DNA of 64,000 nt from Saccharopolyspora hordei (GCF_013410345.1 NZ_JACCFJ010000001.1:3819001-3883000); one strand, 5' to 3'; counted from the stretch's first letter, positions 43,288 through 55,399 are shown. Translations and numbers: made by a program. Notes: a model not told the origin generated them from the letters alone.

Positions 43288-44586
43288 TCAGAGCAGGCGG
43301 ACCGCGTACGGGGCGATGCCGCCGTAGCGGACCGAGGTCACCCGGACCTTCGCGCCCGAGTACGGGGCCTCCACCATCGTGCCGTCGCCCAGGTAGAGGG
43401 CCACGTGGTGGATGCGGCCACCGGTCTGCCAGAAGAGCAGGTCACCGCGGCGCGCCTGCGCCAGGGGCACCCGGCGCCCGGACTGGTACTGGTAGCCGCT
43501 GTAGTGGTCGAGCGAGACGCCCGCGCCGGCGAAGGCGTAGATCATCAGTCCCGAGCAGTCGAAGCCGATCTTGGCGTAGTCGCCGTGCGCGTCGGCCACT
43601 CCCCCGTCGCGGATGCCCCGGGTCGGCCCGCGGGAGTTGCCGCCACCCCAGGCGTAGGGCACGCCCAGCTGGGACAGCGCGCGGCTGACCACCACCTCGA
43701 CCGACCGACCGCTGACCGGACGCGCCGGGCCGCCGGAGCCGGTCGACTGCGGGGCGGCCTGCGCCGCGGCCGCCTCCTCGCGCTCCTTGGCCGCCAGCCA
43801 CTCCTGGTACCGGTCACGCTGCTGCTCCAGACCGGACACGTGCGACCGCGCCTCGGCCAGCTGCGCCTCGACGGCGGCCTTGCCGGCCTCCAGCCGCCGC
43901 GCCTGCGCGGCCTGGGTGTCCTGCGCGGCGATCGCGGCCCGCTCAGCCTGGGCGGCCGCGCGGCGCGCCTCGTCAGCGGCCCGCCGCGTGGCCTCGGCCT
44001 CGGCGAGCGCGGCCCGGGCCAGCGAGTCCTTGTTGACCTTCTCCACGCGGGCGCGCTGCAGGTCCTCCAGGACGTCCAGCTCGGACCTGCTGATCACGTC
44101 CAGGTACAGCGCCCGGTCGAGCACCTCCTCCGGGTCGCGGGAGCCGACGAACGCCGTGGCCGAGCCGATCTGGCTGCCCTGGCGGTAGCTGCCCGCGACG
44201 AAGCGGTCCAGGCGCTCGCGGTGCTGCTCGATGCGCTGACCGGCCACCTCGGCCTCGGCGCGGGCGGCCTCGGCGGCGCGGCGGGCCTCGGCGTGCGCGG
44301 CCTCCGCGCGGACCAGGTCGACCCGCGCCTTGTTCGCGTCCTCCATCGTCAGCTCGACCTGGGCCTGCAGCTCGAGGAGCTTCGCCTCCGCCTCGGCCAG
44401 CTGGTTCGCGAGCTCGCCGACGCGCCCGGCCACCTGCTGCGACCTCTCGCGTCCGGCCTGCAGCTCGGCGTCGCTGGGGTTCGGCGGGGGTGGCGGCACG
44501 GCAGCGACCACGCCCGGGGACGCCAGGCCGACCGCGACGAGCAGCGTGATGGCGGCGGTTCTGCGCACGCCTGGTCTTCCGGGCAC
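43288..44586 (-). CDS. secreted NlpC/P60 peptidoglycan hydrolase (RipA/RipC-like)
   Basis: 432-residue cell-wall endopeptidase. A signal peptide covers about residues 1-30 (RRTAAITLLVAVGLASPGVVAA). A long Ala/Glu/Arg coiled coil (about 35-290) precedes a Pro-rich linker and the NlpC/P60 domain (about 310-432). Catalytic Cys is in GFDCSGLMIYAF and His in RIHHVALYLGDG. This layout is that of RipA/RipC-type D,L-endopeptidases kept inactive by their coiled coil and needed for daughter-cell separation. GTG 44586 has GGAGGT seven bases upstream. It occupies the ripA position of the conserved acn-ripA-moxR block. Confidence 0.9.
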   Translation of the reverse strand: MPGRPGVRRTAAITLLVAVGLASPGVVAAVPPPPPNPSDAELQAGRERSQQVAGRVGELANQLAEAEAKLLELQAQVELTMEDANKARVDLVRAEAAHAEARRAAEAARAEAEVAGQRIEQHRERLDRFVAGSYRQGSQIGSATAFVGSRDPEEVLDRALYLDVISRSELDVLEDLQRARVEKVNKDSLARAALAEAEATRRAADEARRAAAQAERAAIAAQDTQAAQARRLEAGKAAVEAQLAEARSHVSGLEQQRDRYQEWLAAKEREEAAAAQAAPQSTGSGGPARPVSGRSVEVVVSRALSQLGVPYAWGGGNSRGPTRGIRDGGVADAHGDYAKIGFDCSGLMIYAFAGAGVSLDHYSGYQYQSGRRVPLAQARRGDLLFWQTGGRIHHVALYLGDGTMVEAPYSGAKVRVTSVRYGGIAPYAVRLL

Positions 44587-44734
44587 GACCGTCACCTCCG
44601 CTGAGTACGCCATCCAGCGGTCATCCGATGAGCTGAATGGAGTCACACGACGGTCTTGAACACTGCCACTGGTGTCCCAATCGCACCACTCGACTCCGGC
44701 GCGCGCGTCCGCAACATCAGCCACACGTGTTACA

Positions 44735-44757
44735 CGATCTCCCACGGGGTGAGATCG
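44735..44757 (-). terminator. hairpin downstream of sir2
   Basis: CGATCTC and GAGATCG form a perfect 7-base-pair stem with a nine-base loop about 30 bases after the sir2 stop and 150 bases before the NlpC/P60 start. It may end the sir2 transcript or lie in the leader of the hydrolase gene. The function is uncertain. Confidence 0.35.
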
Positions 44758-44785
44758 ACACGCCTTCAGCGAGGGTGAAGGAGGT

Positions 44786-45607
44786 TCAGGACCAGGTGCT
44801 CGGGTCGCCCCACGTGCGCAGCGGCTGGGGCGGCTCCGTGAGCGGCGCCGCGACCAGCTCGGGCAGCACCTCGTCCAGCGGGCCGCGCAGCACCGCGGCG
44901 GCCAGCTCGTCGTAGGGCGTCGGCTCGGCGTTGCAGATGACCAGCTGCGCCCCGGCCTTGACCGCCAGCTCGGCGAGCCCCGCCGCCGGGTGGACCGTCA
45001 GGGAGGTGCCCGCCGCGACGAACAGGTCGCAGTCCAGCGCGGCGCGCTGCGCGGCCCGGACCACCTCGGGGTCCAGGGCCTGGCCGAAGGAGATGGTGGC
45101 CGACTTGAGGATGCCGCCGCAGGACCGGCAGGGCGGGTCGGCCTCGCCGGCCGCCACCCGCTCCAGCGCGGCGCGCATCGGGGAGAGCTCGCCGCAGTCC
45201 AGGCACACCACCTGGTGGATCGTGCCGTGCAGCTCCAGCACCCGGTCGGGGTCCAGGCCCGCGCGCTGGTGCAGCTCGTCGATGTTCTGGGTCAGCAGCG
45301 CGCGCAACCGCCCGGCGCGGTCGAGGTCGACGAACGCGCGGTGCGCGGCGTTGGGCTGGGCGGTCCACGCCGGGTGCTCGGCACGGCTGCGCCACGCCTG
45401 CTCGCGCACGGCCGGGTCGGACACGTAGCTGTCGATGTCGCTGAGCCGCTGCGCGGTGGGGTCCTTGGTCCACACCCCGTTGGGGCCGCGGAAGTCGGGG
45501 ATGCCCGACGCCGTGGACACCCCGGCCCCGGTCAGGGCGGTGATCCGGCGCGCCCCGCCGAACAGCTCTCGGGCCTGCTGCCAGTCGCGCTCGCCTCGTT
45601 GCACCAC
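44786..45607 (-). CDS. Sir2-family NAD-dependent protein deacylase
   Basis: 273-residue sirtuin. NAD motifs GAGVSTASGIPDFRG and TQNIDELHQRAG are intact, and the catalytic His is in ELHGTIHQVVC. Four zinc cysteines occur as CLDC and CRSC. It removes acyl groups from lysines using NAD+ and typically regulates acyl-CoA synthetases. It could deacylate the acyl-CoA ligase encoded in this window, but that is only speculation. It is divergent from narK. Confidence 0.92.
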   Translation of the reverse strand: MVQRGERDWQQARELFGGARRITALTGAGVSTASGIPDFRGPNGVWTKDPTAQRLSDIDSYVSDPAVREQAWRSRAEHPAWTAQPNAAHRAFVDLDRAGRLRALLTQNIDELHQRAGLDPDRVLELHGTIHQVVCLDCGELSPMRAALERVAAGEADPPCRSCGGILKSATISFGQALDPEVVRAAQRAALDCDLFVAAGTSLTVHPAAGLAELAVKAGAQLVICNAEPTPYDELAAAVLRGPLDEVLPELVAAPLTEPPQPLRTWGDPSTWS

Positions 45608-45765
45608 ACCTACACGGTCCCACGAGCACCGGGCCGCTGCGTCACCGCCCGCTCACACCGCCGTCGCCGGGCGCGTGAAGCCGGGTTCTCACCCAGGTAA
45701 CGCGACGAGAGCCCAGGCGCAACACCCGGTTCGTACGTTCGGGCCAACCGACGGAGGGAGCCGAG
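45608..45765 (+). promoter_or_regulatory. narK-nas-nir operon promoter region
   Basis: A -10-like TACGTT lies at 45734-45739, about 27 bases before the TTG start at 45766, which has GGAGGGAG five bases upstream. A GTAAC-N6-AGAGC stretch (45697-45712) recalls half of a GlnR box, the usual nitrogen regulator site of actinomycete nitrate genes, but the match is too poor to call. Confidence 0.35.
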
Positions 45766-47128
45766 TTGATCGTGCGAGCACCGGCAGGCAGGACCCGCTG
45801 GATCGAGGACTGGGACCCCGAGGACGAGGCGTTCTGGGAGTCCACCGGCAAGCGGGTGGCGCGGCGCAACCTCGTCGTCTCGATCGTCTCGGAGCACATC
45901 GGCTTCTCCGTCTGGAGCATTTGGTCGGTGCTGGTGCTGTTCATGTCGCCGGAGATCGGCCTGCCGTTCACCGCGGCCGAGAAGTTCCTGCTGGTGATCA
46001 CGCCGAACCTGGTGGGTGCGGCGCTGCGGCTGCCGTACGCGGCGGCGGTGACCCGCTTCGGCGGCCGGAACTGGACGATCGCCAGCACCGCGGTGCTGCT
46101 GGTGCCCGCCGCGCTGGCCTGCTTCTTCGTGCAGCAGCCGGGCACCCCGCTGTGGGTGTTCGCGCTCGTCGGCGCCACCGCGGGCCTCGGCGGCGGGAAC
46201 TTCTCCTCGTCGATGACCAACATCACCACCTTCTTCCCGCAGCGCCACCAGGGCTGGGCGCTGGGGCTCAACGCCGGCGGCGGCAACCTCGGGGTGGCGG
46301 CGGTGCAGGTCGTCGGGCTGCTGGTGATCGCGTTCGCGGGCGGCACCCACCCGGCCCTGGTGGCCGGGTTCTACCTGCCGCTGATCGTGCTGGCCGCGCT
46401 GTGCGCGGCGCTGTTCATGGACAACGTGGCGGCGGTGCGCGCCCGGCCCGGCGCGCTGCGCGAGGCCGCCGCGGACAAGCACACCTGGTGGCTGTCGGCC
46501 CTCTACGTGGGCACCTTCGGGTCGTTCATCGGCTACAGCTTCGCCTTCGGCCTGGTGCTGCAGACCGAGTTCGGCTTCACCCCGCTGCAGGCGGCGGCCT
46601 GGACCTCCCTCGGGCCGCTGCTGGGCTCGCTCGCCCGGCCGCTCGGCGGCTGGGTGGCCGACCGGCTCGGCGGTGGCCGGGTGACGCTGTGGACGTTCGC
46701 GGGCATGGCGGCCGGGACCGCGGCGCTGCTGCTGGCCTCGTCGCTGGGCTCCTTCGCGGCCTACGTCGCGGCGTTCATCGCGCTGTTCGTGCTGACCGGG
46801 GTCGGCAACGGCTCCACCTACAAGATGATCCCGGCGGTCTTCACCCGGGAGGCCGAGCGCGAGGTGGCCGAGGGCGGTGAGCCGGTCGCGGCCTTCGCCC
46901 GGGCCCGCCGGACCTCGGGTGCGGTCATCGGCATCGCCGGCGCGGTCGGCGCGCTCGGCGGCGTGGGGATCAACGTGGCCTTCCGGGCCTCCTACAGCGG
47001 CGAGGCGGCCAACGGCGACGCGGCGCTGGTGGCGTTCCTCTGCTACTACCTGCTGTGCGTCCTCATCACCTGGGCGGTGTACCTGCGGAGCACGCCCGCC
47101 ACGGCGCCGGCGGAGGCGGAGGCCGTCA

Positions 47129-47136
<8 letters not shown>
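45766..47136 (+). CDS. narK: nitrate/nitrite transporter (NarK, NNP family)
   Basis: 456-residue, 12-helix MFS transporter of the nitrate/nitrite porter family. The two nitrate signatures are visible: GLGGGNFSSSMTNITTFFPQ and TGVGNGSTYKMIPAVF, with the arginines for nitrate in RLPYAAAVTRFGG and nearby. It imports nitrate at the start of an assimilation operon, so import rather than export is inferred. A TTG start at 45766 is supported by GGAGGGAG; GTG 45772 is an alternative. Its stop overlaps the nitrate reductase start by eight bases. Confidence 0.92.
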
Positions 47137-49200
<2,064 letters not shown>

Positions 49201-49204
<4 letters not shown>

Positions 49205-50586
49205 AGCGCGTCGTCATCGTCGGCAACGGCCCCGCGGCTCACCGGCTGGTCGAGCGGCTGCGAGCGCGCGGCCACACCGGCCCCGTCGTGGTGCTGGGCG
49301 ACGAACCGCGCCCGGCCTACAACCGGGTGCTGCTGGGGTCGGTGCTGTCGCGGGCGCTGCCCGCCGAGGCGCTGCGACTGCCCGACGTGGACGCCGAGGT
49401 CCGGCTGGGGGTCGCCGCCACTGGGATCGACCGCGACCGGCGGGTGGTGCGCACCAGCACCGGCGAGGAGGTCGGCTACGACGTCCTGGTGCTGGCCACC
49501 GGGTCCCGCGCGCGGCTTCCCGAGATCACCGGCCTGCCGGACGACCGCCTCCACCCGCTGCGCACGGTGGCCGACTGCGAGCGCATCGACGACGTCCCCG
49601 GCCCGGTGGCCGTGCTGGGCGGCGGGGTGCTCGGGGTGGAAGCGGCGCTGGCGCTGCTGGCGCGCGGCCGCGAGGTGGCGGTGGTGCACCCGCGACCGCA
49701 CCCGATGGACCGCCAGCTGGACCCCACCGGCGGGCGGCTGCTGGCCGAACGGCTCACCGAGCTCGGCATCGCGCTGCACCAGGGGCGCAGCGCGGTCGCC
49801 CACCGGCCGGGGACGCTGGTGCTGGACGACGGCACGGAGGTCCCGGCGCAGCTGGTGGTCGCCTGCACCGGCGTGGTGCCGGAGACCGCGCTGGCGGAGC
49901 GGGCCGGGCTGCGGGTGCGGCGCGGGATCGTGGTCGACGACCGGCTGCGCACCAGCGACCCGCGCATCCACGCGATCGGCGACTGCGCCGAGCACCGCGG
50001 CCGCACGCCGGGGCTGGTCGCGCCCGCCTGGGAGCAGGCCGACGCCCTCGCCGGCCTGCTCTGCGGGGCCGACACCCGCTACCCCGGCGTCCGGACCGTC
50101 ACCCGGCTCAAGGCGCGCGGCATCGAGCTGGTCTCGATCGGCGCACCGGACGACCTGGACAGCACCGACGCCGAGGTCGTCACGCTGTCCGACCCGGCGC
50201 GGGGCCGCTACGCGAAGGTCGCGCTGCGGGACGAGCGGATCGCCGGCGCGGTGCTGTTCGGGCTCCCGGAGGCCACCGCCTCGGTCACCCAGCTCTACGA
50301 CGGCGACCGACCGCTGCCCGGTGACCGCCTCGCGCTGCTGCTGGGCACCCCGGCGGCCGTGCCCGGCGCACCGGTCGAGCTGCCGGACGACGCGGTGGTC
50401 TGCCGCTGCAACACCGTCACGAAGGAGTCCCTGCGCACCGCTTGGGAGGGCGGTGCCCGCTCGGTCCCCGAACTGGCCCGGGCAACGCGGGCAACCACGG
50501 GCTGCGGTGGCTGCGCCGACGACGTGGCGCGCCTCTGCGCGGCCCTGGCCGAGCGAACCGAACACCAGGAGGAGGGAGCGGCATGA
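49201..50586 (+). CDS. FAD/[2Fe-2S] electron-transfer subunit of nitrate reductase (NasC/NirB-N-like)
   Basis: 461-residue flavoprotein resembling the N-terminal half of NirB. FAD motif VVIVGNGPAAHRLVE, NAD motif AVLGGGVLGVEAALAL and HAIGDCAEH are seen. The C-terminal 55 residues form a BFD-like [2Fe-2S] domain (CRCNTVTKESL and TTGCGGCADDV). The likely role is moving electrons from NAD(P)H to NasA, as NasC does in Klebsiella; a second-copy nitrite reductase role is excluded because the siroheme domain is absent. Its GTG overlaps the nasA stop (GTGA) and its stop overlaps nirB (ATGA). Confidence 0.85.
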
Positions 50587-53096
50587 CCCGCACGCTCATC
50601 GTCATCGGCCACGGCATGGTCGGACACCGGTTGGTCGAGGCGGTCCGGCAGCGCGACGCGACCGACGCGTGGCGCGTCGTCGTGTTCGGCGAGGAACCCC
50701 GGCCCGCCTACGACCGGGTGGCGCTGTCGTCCTACTTGGACGGCAAGAGCGCCGAGGACCTGAGCCTGACCGGCCAGGACGTCTGGGACGACCCGATGGT
50801 CGAGCTGCGACTGGGCACCGCGGTGACCGGCGTCGACCGCGCCGCCCGCACGGTGTCCACAGCGGACGGTTCCGTGGTGGGCTACGACGCGCTGGTGCTG
50901 GCCACCGGGTCGCGGCCGTTCGTGCCGCCGGTGCCGGGCCGCGACCTCGACGGCTGCTTCGTCTACCGCACCATCGAGGACCTCGACGCCATCCGCGCCG
51001 CCGCCACCGAGGGCGCGCCGGGCGTGGTCATCGGCGGCGGGCTGCTCGGTCTGGAGGCGGCCGGGGCGCTGCGGCGGCTGGGGATGCGCACCCACGTCGT
51101 GGAGATGGCACCGCGGCTGATGCCGCTGCAGGTCGACGAGGGCGGCGGACAGGTGCTCGGCCGGCTGGTCACCGACCTCGGGCTGACCGTGCACTGCGGC
51201 GCGGCGATCGAATCCATCGACGGCGACGACCGGGTCCGCTCGATCGCGCTGGCCGACGGCACCGTCCTCGACGCCGAGCTGGTGGTGTTCTCCGCGGGCG
51301 TGCGGCCACGCGACGAGCTGGCCGAGGTCGCCGGGCTGGAGCGCGGCGAGCGCGGCGGGTTCCTGGTCGACGAGTTCTGCCGCACCAGCGACGAGCGCGT
51401 CTGGGCCGTCGGCGAGTGCGCCGCGGTGCAGGGGCGCTGCTACGGGCTGGTCGCCCCCGGCTACAGCATGGCCGAGGGGGTCGCCGAGCAGCTGCTCGAG
51501 CTCGGCGACGGCACCTTCCCCGGCGCCGACCTGTCCACCAAGCTCAAGCTGCTCGGCGTCGACGTGGCCAGCTTCGGTGACGCGCACGGCCAGACCCCGG
51601 GCGCGCTGGAGGTCGTCTACGCCAACAACGCGGCGGGCACCTACGCCAAGCTGGTGCTCAGCGACGACGCGCGGGTGCTGCTCGGCGGTGTCCTCGTCGG
51701 CGACGCCGGTGCGTACTCGGTGCTGCGGCCGCTGGTGGGCCGCGAGCTGCCCGCGCCGCCCGAGCAGCTGCTGCTGCCCGCCGGGTCCGGTGTGGACGCC
51801 GGGGCGCTGCCCGCCGACGCCACGGTGTGCTCCTGCAACAACGTGACCAAGCAGGACATCACCACCGCGATCACCGAGCAGCAGCTCACCGACGTGCCGG
51901 GGGTCAAGGCCTGCACGCGGGCCGGCACCAGCTGCGGTTCCTGCGTGCCGATGCTGAAGACGCTGCTCGGCGAGTGCGGGGTGGTCACCTCCACGGCGCT
52001 GTGCGAGCACTTCCCGCAGTCGCGCAGCGAGCTCTTCGAGATCGTGCGGGCCACCGGTACCCGCTCGTTCTCCGAGCTGATCGGCAAGCACGGCACCGGG
52101 CGCGGCTGCGACATCTGCAAGCCCGTCGTCGCCTCGATCCTGGCCAGCCTCGGCCACGGGCACGTCCTGGACGGCGAGCAGGCCGGGCTGCAGGACACCA
52201 ACGACCGGTTCCTGGCCAACCTGCAGCGCAACGGCACCTACTCGGTGGTGCCCCGGGTGCCCGGCGGTGAGATCACCCCGGACAAGCTCATCGTGCTGGG
52301 CGAGGTGGCCAAGGAGTTCGGCCTCTACACCAAGATCACCGGCGGCCAGCGCATCGACCTGTTCGGCGCGCGGGTGGAGCAGCTGCCGCGGATCTGGCGG
52401 CGGCTGGTCGACGCCGGGTTCGAGTCGGGCCACGCCTACGGCAAGGCGCTGCGCACCGTGAAGTCCTGCGTCGGCAACGACTGGTGCCGCTACGGCGTGC
52501 AGGACTCGGTCAGCATGGCCATCCGCCTGGAGCTGCGCTACCGGGGGCTGCGGGCGCCGCACAAGGTCAAGGCCGGGGTGTCCGGGTGCGCCCGCGAGTG
52601 CGCCGAGGCGCGCGGCAAGGACTTCGGCGTGATCGCCACCGAGAAGGGCTGGAACCTCTACGTCGGCGGCAACGGCGGGTTCACCCCGCGGCACGCCGAG
52701 CTGCTGGCCGCCGACCTCGACGACGAGCGGCTGGTGCAGCTCATCGACCGGTTCCTGATGTTCTACGTGCGCACCGCGGACCGGCTGCAGCGCACCTCGG
52801 CGTGGCTGGAGTCGCTGGACGGCGGCCTGGACCACCTGCGCGAGGTCGTCGTCGAGGACTCGCTCGGCATCGCCGCGGAGCTGGAAGAGGCCATGCAGCG
52901 CCACGTCGACAGCTACACCGACGAGTGGGCCGGGGTGCTGGCCGACCCCGACAAGCTGGCCCGCTTCGTCTCCTTCGTCAACGCCCCCGAGGCACCGGAC
53001 CCGACCATCCGCTTCGTCGAGGAGCGCGGCCAGATCCGGCCCGGCCCGGTGGCGCTGCCGATGCCCGCCTTCGCGACCCAGGAGGTGTCCTCGTGA
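50583..53096 (+). CDS. nirB: NAD(P)H nitrite reductase large subunit
   Basis: 837-residue assimilatory nitrite reductase, reducing nitrite to ammonium with six electrons. Domains in order: FAD/NAD module (GHGMVGHRLVEA; VIGGGLLGLEAAGAL), BFD-type [2Fe-2S] domain (CSCNNVTKQD and AGTSCGSC), a second CDIC segment, and the siroheme/[4Fe-4S] sulfite-nitrite reductase domain. In that domain KSCVGNDWCRYGVQDS and GVSGCARECAEARGKD provide the four cluster and siroheme cysteines. It overlaps neighbours by four bases on each side. Siroheme supply is encoded three and four genes downstream. Confidence 0.96.
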   Translation: MTRTLIVIGHGMVGHRLVEAVRQRDATDAWRVVVFGEEPRPAYDRVALSSYLDGKSAEDLSLTGQDVWDDPMVELRLGTAVTGVDRAARTVSTADGSVVGYDALVLATGSRPFVPPVPGRDLDGCFVYRTIEDLDAIRAAATEGAPGVVIGGGLLGLEAAGALRRLGMRTHVVEMAPRLMPLQVDEGGGQVLGRLVTDLGLTVHCGAAIESIDGDDRVRSIALADGTVLDAELVVFSAGVRPRDELAEVAGLERGERGGFLVDEFCRTSDERVWAVGECAAVQGRCYGLVAPGYSMAEGVAEQLLELGDGTFPGADLSTKLKLLGVDVASFGDAHGQTPGALEVVYANNAAGTYAKLVLSDDARVLLGGVLVGDAGAYSVLRPLVGRELPAPPEQLLLPAGSGVDAGALPADATVCSCNNVTKQDITTAITEQQLTDVPGVKACTRAGTSCGSCVPMLKTLLGECGVVTSTALCEHFPQSRSELFEIVRATGTRSFSELIGKHGTGRGCDICKPVVASILASLGHGHVLDGEQAGLQDTNDRFLANLQRNGTYSVVPRVPGGEITPDKLIVLGEVAKEFGLYTKITGGQRIDLFGARVEQLPRIWRRLVDAGFESGHAYGKALRTVKSCVGNDWCRYGVQDSVSMAIRLELRYRGLRAPHKVKAGVSGCARECAEARGKDFGVIATEKGWNLYVGGNGGFTPRHAELLAADLDDERLVQLIDRFLMFYVRTADRLQRTSAWLESLDGGLDHLREVVVEDSLGIAAELEEAMQRHVDSYTDEWAGVLADPDKLARFVSFVNAPEAPDPTIRFVEERGQIRPGPVALPMPAFATQEVSS

Positions 53097-53419
53097 CCTG
53101 GCAACCGATCTGCGCGCTGGAGATGCTGCCGCCCGAGTACGGGGTGCCCGCGCTGGTCCAAGACCGGCCGGTGGCGGTGTTCCGGACCCACGACGACGAG
53201 CTGTACGCGGTGGGCAACGTCGACCCGTTCTGCGGGGCGGGCGTGATCAGCCGCGGCATCGTCGGCGACCGCGGCGGGGAACCCACCGTCGCCTCGCCGA
53301 TGCTCAAGCAGGTCTTCTCGCTGCGCACCGGGCAGTGCCTGGACGACCCGTCGGCGCGGCTGCCGGTCTACCCGGTCCGCCGCCGCCCGGACGGCGTGGT
53401 GGAGGTCGCCCTCCCGTGA
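53093..53419 (+). CDS. nirD: nitrite reductase small subunit
   Basis: 108-residue NirD, a Rieske-fold subunit that has lost the Rieske Cys/His ligands: the usual cluster loop reads NVDPFCGAGVISRGIVGD, with one Cys only, as is normal for NirD. It binds NirB and is needed for full nitrite reductase activity. Its GTG overlaps the nirB stop as GTGA and its stop overlaps hemD the same way. Confidence 0.94.
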   Translation: MTWQPICALEMLPPEYGVPALVQDRPVAVFRTHDDELYAVGNVDPFCGAGVISRGIVGDRGGEPTVASPMLKQVFSLRTGQCLDDPSARLPVYPVRRRPDGVVEVALP

Positions 53420-54552
53420 CCGACGCACTCGCTGGGTACACCGTCGCGGTGACCGCGGCACGGCGGGCCGACGAGCTCGGGTCGCTGCTGGCCCACCGCG
53501 GCGCGCGGGTCGTGCACGGCCCGGCGCTGCGGATCCTGCCGCTGGCCGACGACGCCGAGCTGCACCGGGTCAGCCGCGGCTTCCTGGCGGAGCCGCCCGA
53601 CGTGGTGGTGGCCACCACCGGCATCGGCTTCCGCGGCTGGGTCGACGCGGCCGACGGGTGGGGCATCAGCGCGGACCTGCTGGACGCGCTGCGCGGAGCC
53701 CAGCTGCTCGCGCGCGGGCCGAAGGCACGCGGGGCGGTGCGCGCCGCCGGGCTGCCCGACCCGTGGTCGCCCGAGTCGGAGTCCTCCGCGGAACTGCTGG
53801 AGCACCTGCTCGAGCGGGACCTGACCGGGGTCCGGGTCGCGGTGCAGCTGCACGGCCGGCCGCTGCCGGACTTCGTCGAGGCGCTGCGCTGCGCCGGCGC
53901 GGAGGTCGTCGAGGTGCCGGTCTACCGCTGGACCGCGCCCGCCGACGTCGGTGCCCTGGAGGACCTGCTGCGGTCGGTGTGCGCGCGGGAGGTCGACGCG
54001 GTGACCTTCACCAGCGCGCCCGCCGCGGTCGGCCTGCTGTCGCTGGCCGCGGAGCTGCGGTGCCGGGAAGAGCTGCTGGCGGCGCTGCGCGGTCCGGTGC
54101 TGGCCGCCTGCGTCGGGCCGGTGGCGCACGCGCCGCTGGCCGACCACGACGTGCCCGCGGTGGTGCCCCGGCGGTTCCGCCTCGGCGCGCTGGTGCACTC
54201 GCTGTGCGACGAACTGCCCCGCCGCGCCCCGGTCCTGCCGGTGGCCGGCCGGGAGCTGCAGGTGCGGGGGCACGCCGCGGTCGTGGACGGGGTGCTCAAG
54301 CCGCTCTCCCCGCAGGGCCGGACGCTGCTGGGCGTGCTGGCCGAGCGGCCGGGGCGGGTGGTGTCGCGGCGGGAGCTGGGCCAGGCGCTCCGCGGCGCCG
54401 GTGGCTCGGCGGACGAGCACGCGGTGGAGCAGGCGGTGGCCCGCCTGCGGGCGGCGCTGGGGGCTCCCGAGCTGGTGCAGACCGTGATCAAGCGCGGCTA
54501 CCGGCTCCCGTTCGAACCGGTCGCCGACGCTCCCCGGTGCGCGCGGTCATGA
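53416..54552 (+). CDS. hemD: uroporphyrinogen-III synthase fused to a winged-helix DNA-binding domain
   Basis: 378-residue two-domain protein. Residues 1 to about 265 are HemD-like (YTVAVTAARRADELGSLLAH, VVVATTGIGFRGWVDAA, VDAVTFTSAPAAVGLLSLA), making uroporphyrinogen III for siroheme. Residues about 280-370 form an OmpR-type trans_reg_C winged helix (LSPQGRTLLGVLAERPGRVV, EQAVARLRAALG, VQTVIKRGYRLPFEP) without a receiver domain. The same fusion occurs in mycobacterial Rv0260c next to nitrogen genes. Its place in the operon suggests it also regulates nas-nir transcription (inference). Start and stop both overlap neighbours by four bases. Confidence 0.88.
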   Translation: MTDALAGYTVAVTAARRADELGSLLAHRGARVVHGPALRILPLADDAELHRVSRGFLAEPPDVVVATTGIGFRGWVDAADGWGISADLLDALRGAQLLARGPKARGAVRAAGLPDPWSPESESSAELLEHLLERDLTGVRVAVQLHGRPLPDFVEALRCAGAEVVEVPVYRWTAPADVGALEDLLRSVCAREVDAVTFTSAPAAVGLLSLAAELRCREELLAALRGPVLAACVGPVAHAPLADHDVPAVVPRRFRLGALVHSLCDELPRRAPVLPVAGRELQVRGHAAVVDGVLKPLSPQGRTLLGVLAERPGRVVSRRELGQALRGAGGSADEHAVEQAVARLRAALGAPELVQTVIKRGYRLPFEPVADAPRCARS

Positions 54553-55274
54553 GCCCGTCGCTGCTGCTGGTCGCGCACGGCACCCGCGACCCGGCCGGTC
54601 CCCGGGTCGTCGAGCGGCTCGCCGCCGCGACCGCCGACCGGCTCGACGTGCCGGTGCGCGTGGCCTACGTCGACGTCATCGGGCCGACCGTGGTCGAGGC
54701 GCTGCGCGGGCTCGACGGCCCGGTGGTCGCGGTGCCTGCGTTCCTGGCCGCCGGGTACCACGTGCGCACCGACCTCCCGGCGCAGGTCGCCGCCAGCGGG
54801 CGGCGGGACGTCGTGCTCGGCCGGTCCCTGGGGCCGGCGCCGCAGCTCGCCGCGGTGATGCTGGAGCGGTTGCGCGCCGCCGGGTGGCGGCCCGGTGCGC
54901 GGGTGGTGTTCGCCGCCGCCGGGTCCTCCGACGAGCGCGCGCTGGCCGACGTGCGCACGGCGGCCCGGCTGCTGGGCCTGCGCTGCGGGCAGCGGCTGGT
55001 CCCGAGCTACGTCAGCACCGCGCGCCCGGCCACCGCCGAGGTCTGCCGTCCCGGCGACGTCGTCGCGCCGTACCTACTGGCACCCGGGCTGTTCCACCGG
55101 CGGCTGGCGGGGCTGCCGGTGGCCGGGGTCGCGGACCCGATCGGCGACCACCCGGCCGTCGTGGAGCTGCTCGCCCGCCGCTACCAGGCCGCCTGGGCCG
55201 AGGCCGGCACCCGGGCGGGCCGCGTGGTTCCCCTGGGCACGGCCGGGTACCCCCACTGGGACGGGATCGCGTAG
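54549..55274 (+). CDS. sirohydrochlorin chelatase (SirB/CbiX-type)
   Basis: 241-residue chelatase with two CbiX-like halves. The N-terminal LLLVAHGTRDPAGPRVVERL carries the metal-binding His, and VVAVPAFLAAGYHVRTDLP the second His motif. The second half is diverged (VVFAAAGSSDERALADVR; VVAPYLLAPGLFHRRL). It inserts Fe2+ into sirohydrochlorin to give siroheme for NirB; cobalt chelation for B12 is the alternative. It is the last gene of the overlapping operon, its ATG sharing four bases with the hemD stop. The SUMT and dehydrogenase steps are not encoded in the window. Confidence 0.88.
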   Translation: MSPSLLLVAHGTRDPAGPRVVERLAAATADRLDVPVRVAYVDVIGPTVVEALRGLDGPVVAVPAFLAAGYHVRTDLPAQVAASGRRDVVLGRSLGPAPQLAAVMLERLRAAGWRPGARVVFAAAGSSDERALADVRTAARLLGLRCGQRLVPSYVSTARPATAEVCRPGDVVAPYLLAPGLFHRRLAGLPVAGVADPIGDHPAVVELLARRYQAAWAEAGTRAGRVVPLGTAGYPHWDGIA

Positions 55275-55276
55275 CG

Positions 55277-55310
55277 AGCTGCGCCGCAGCTGCCGTGGAG
55301 GGGGTCCACG
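55277..55310 (+). terminator. tandem hairpins after the nas-nir operon
   Basis: AGCTGCG-C-CGCAGCT (55277-55291) and CGTGGA-GGGGG-TCCACG (55294-55310) are two small perfect inverted repeats directly after the chelatase stop. They may end the operon and isolate the broken ATPase gene. Confidence 0.45.
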
Positions 55311-55399
55311 ACGTCCAGCACGACGAGTTCCAGCGCTGCGCACCGCACCCGCCGGCGGTCCGCGCGCAGGCCCCAGCGGTCGGGCCCGGAGATCACCAG

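Noticed and set aside
44587-44785. c-di-AMP (ydaO-type) riboswitch before the NlpC/P60 gene, as found before many actinobacterial wall hydrolase genes
   Set aside because: None of the conserved ydaO consensus stretches could be recognised; only a simple 7-base-pair hairpin is present.
45697-45712. GlnR box upstream of narK
   Set aside because: Only one GTAAC half-site is credible; the partner half AGAGC does not fit GAAAC, so no site is claimed.
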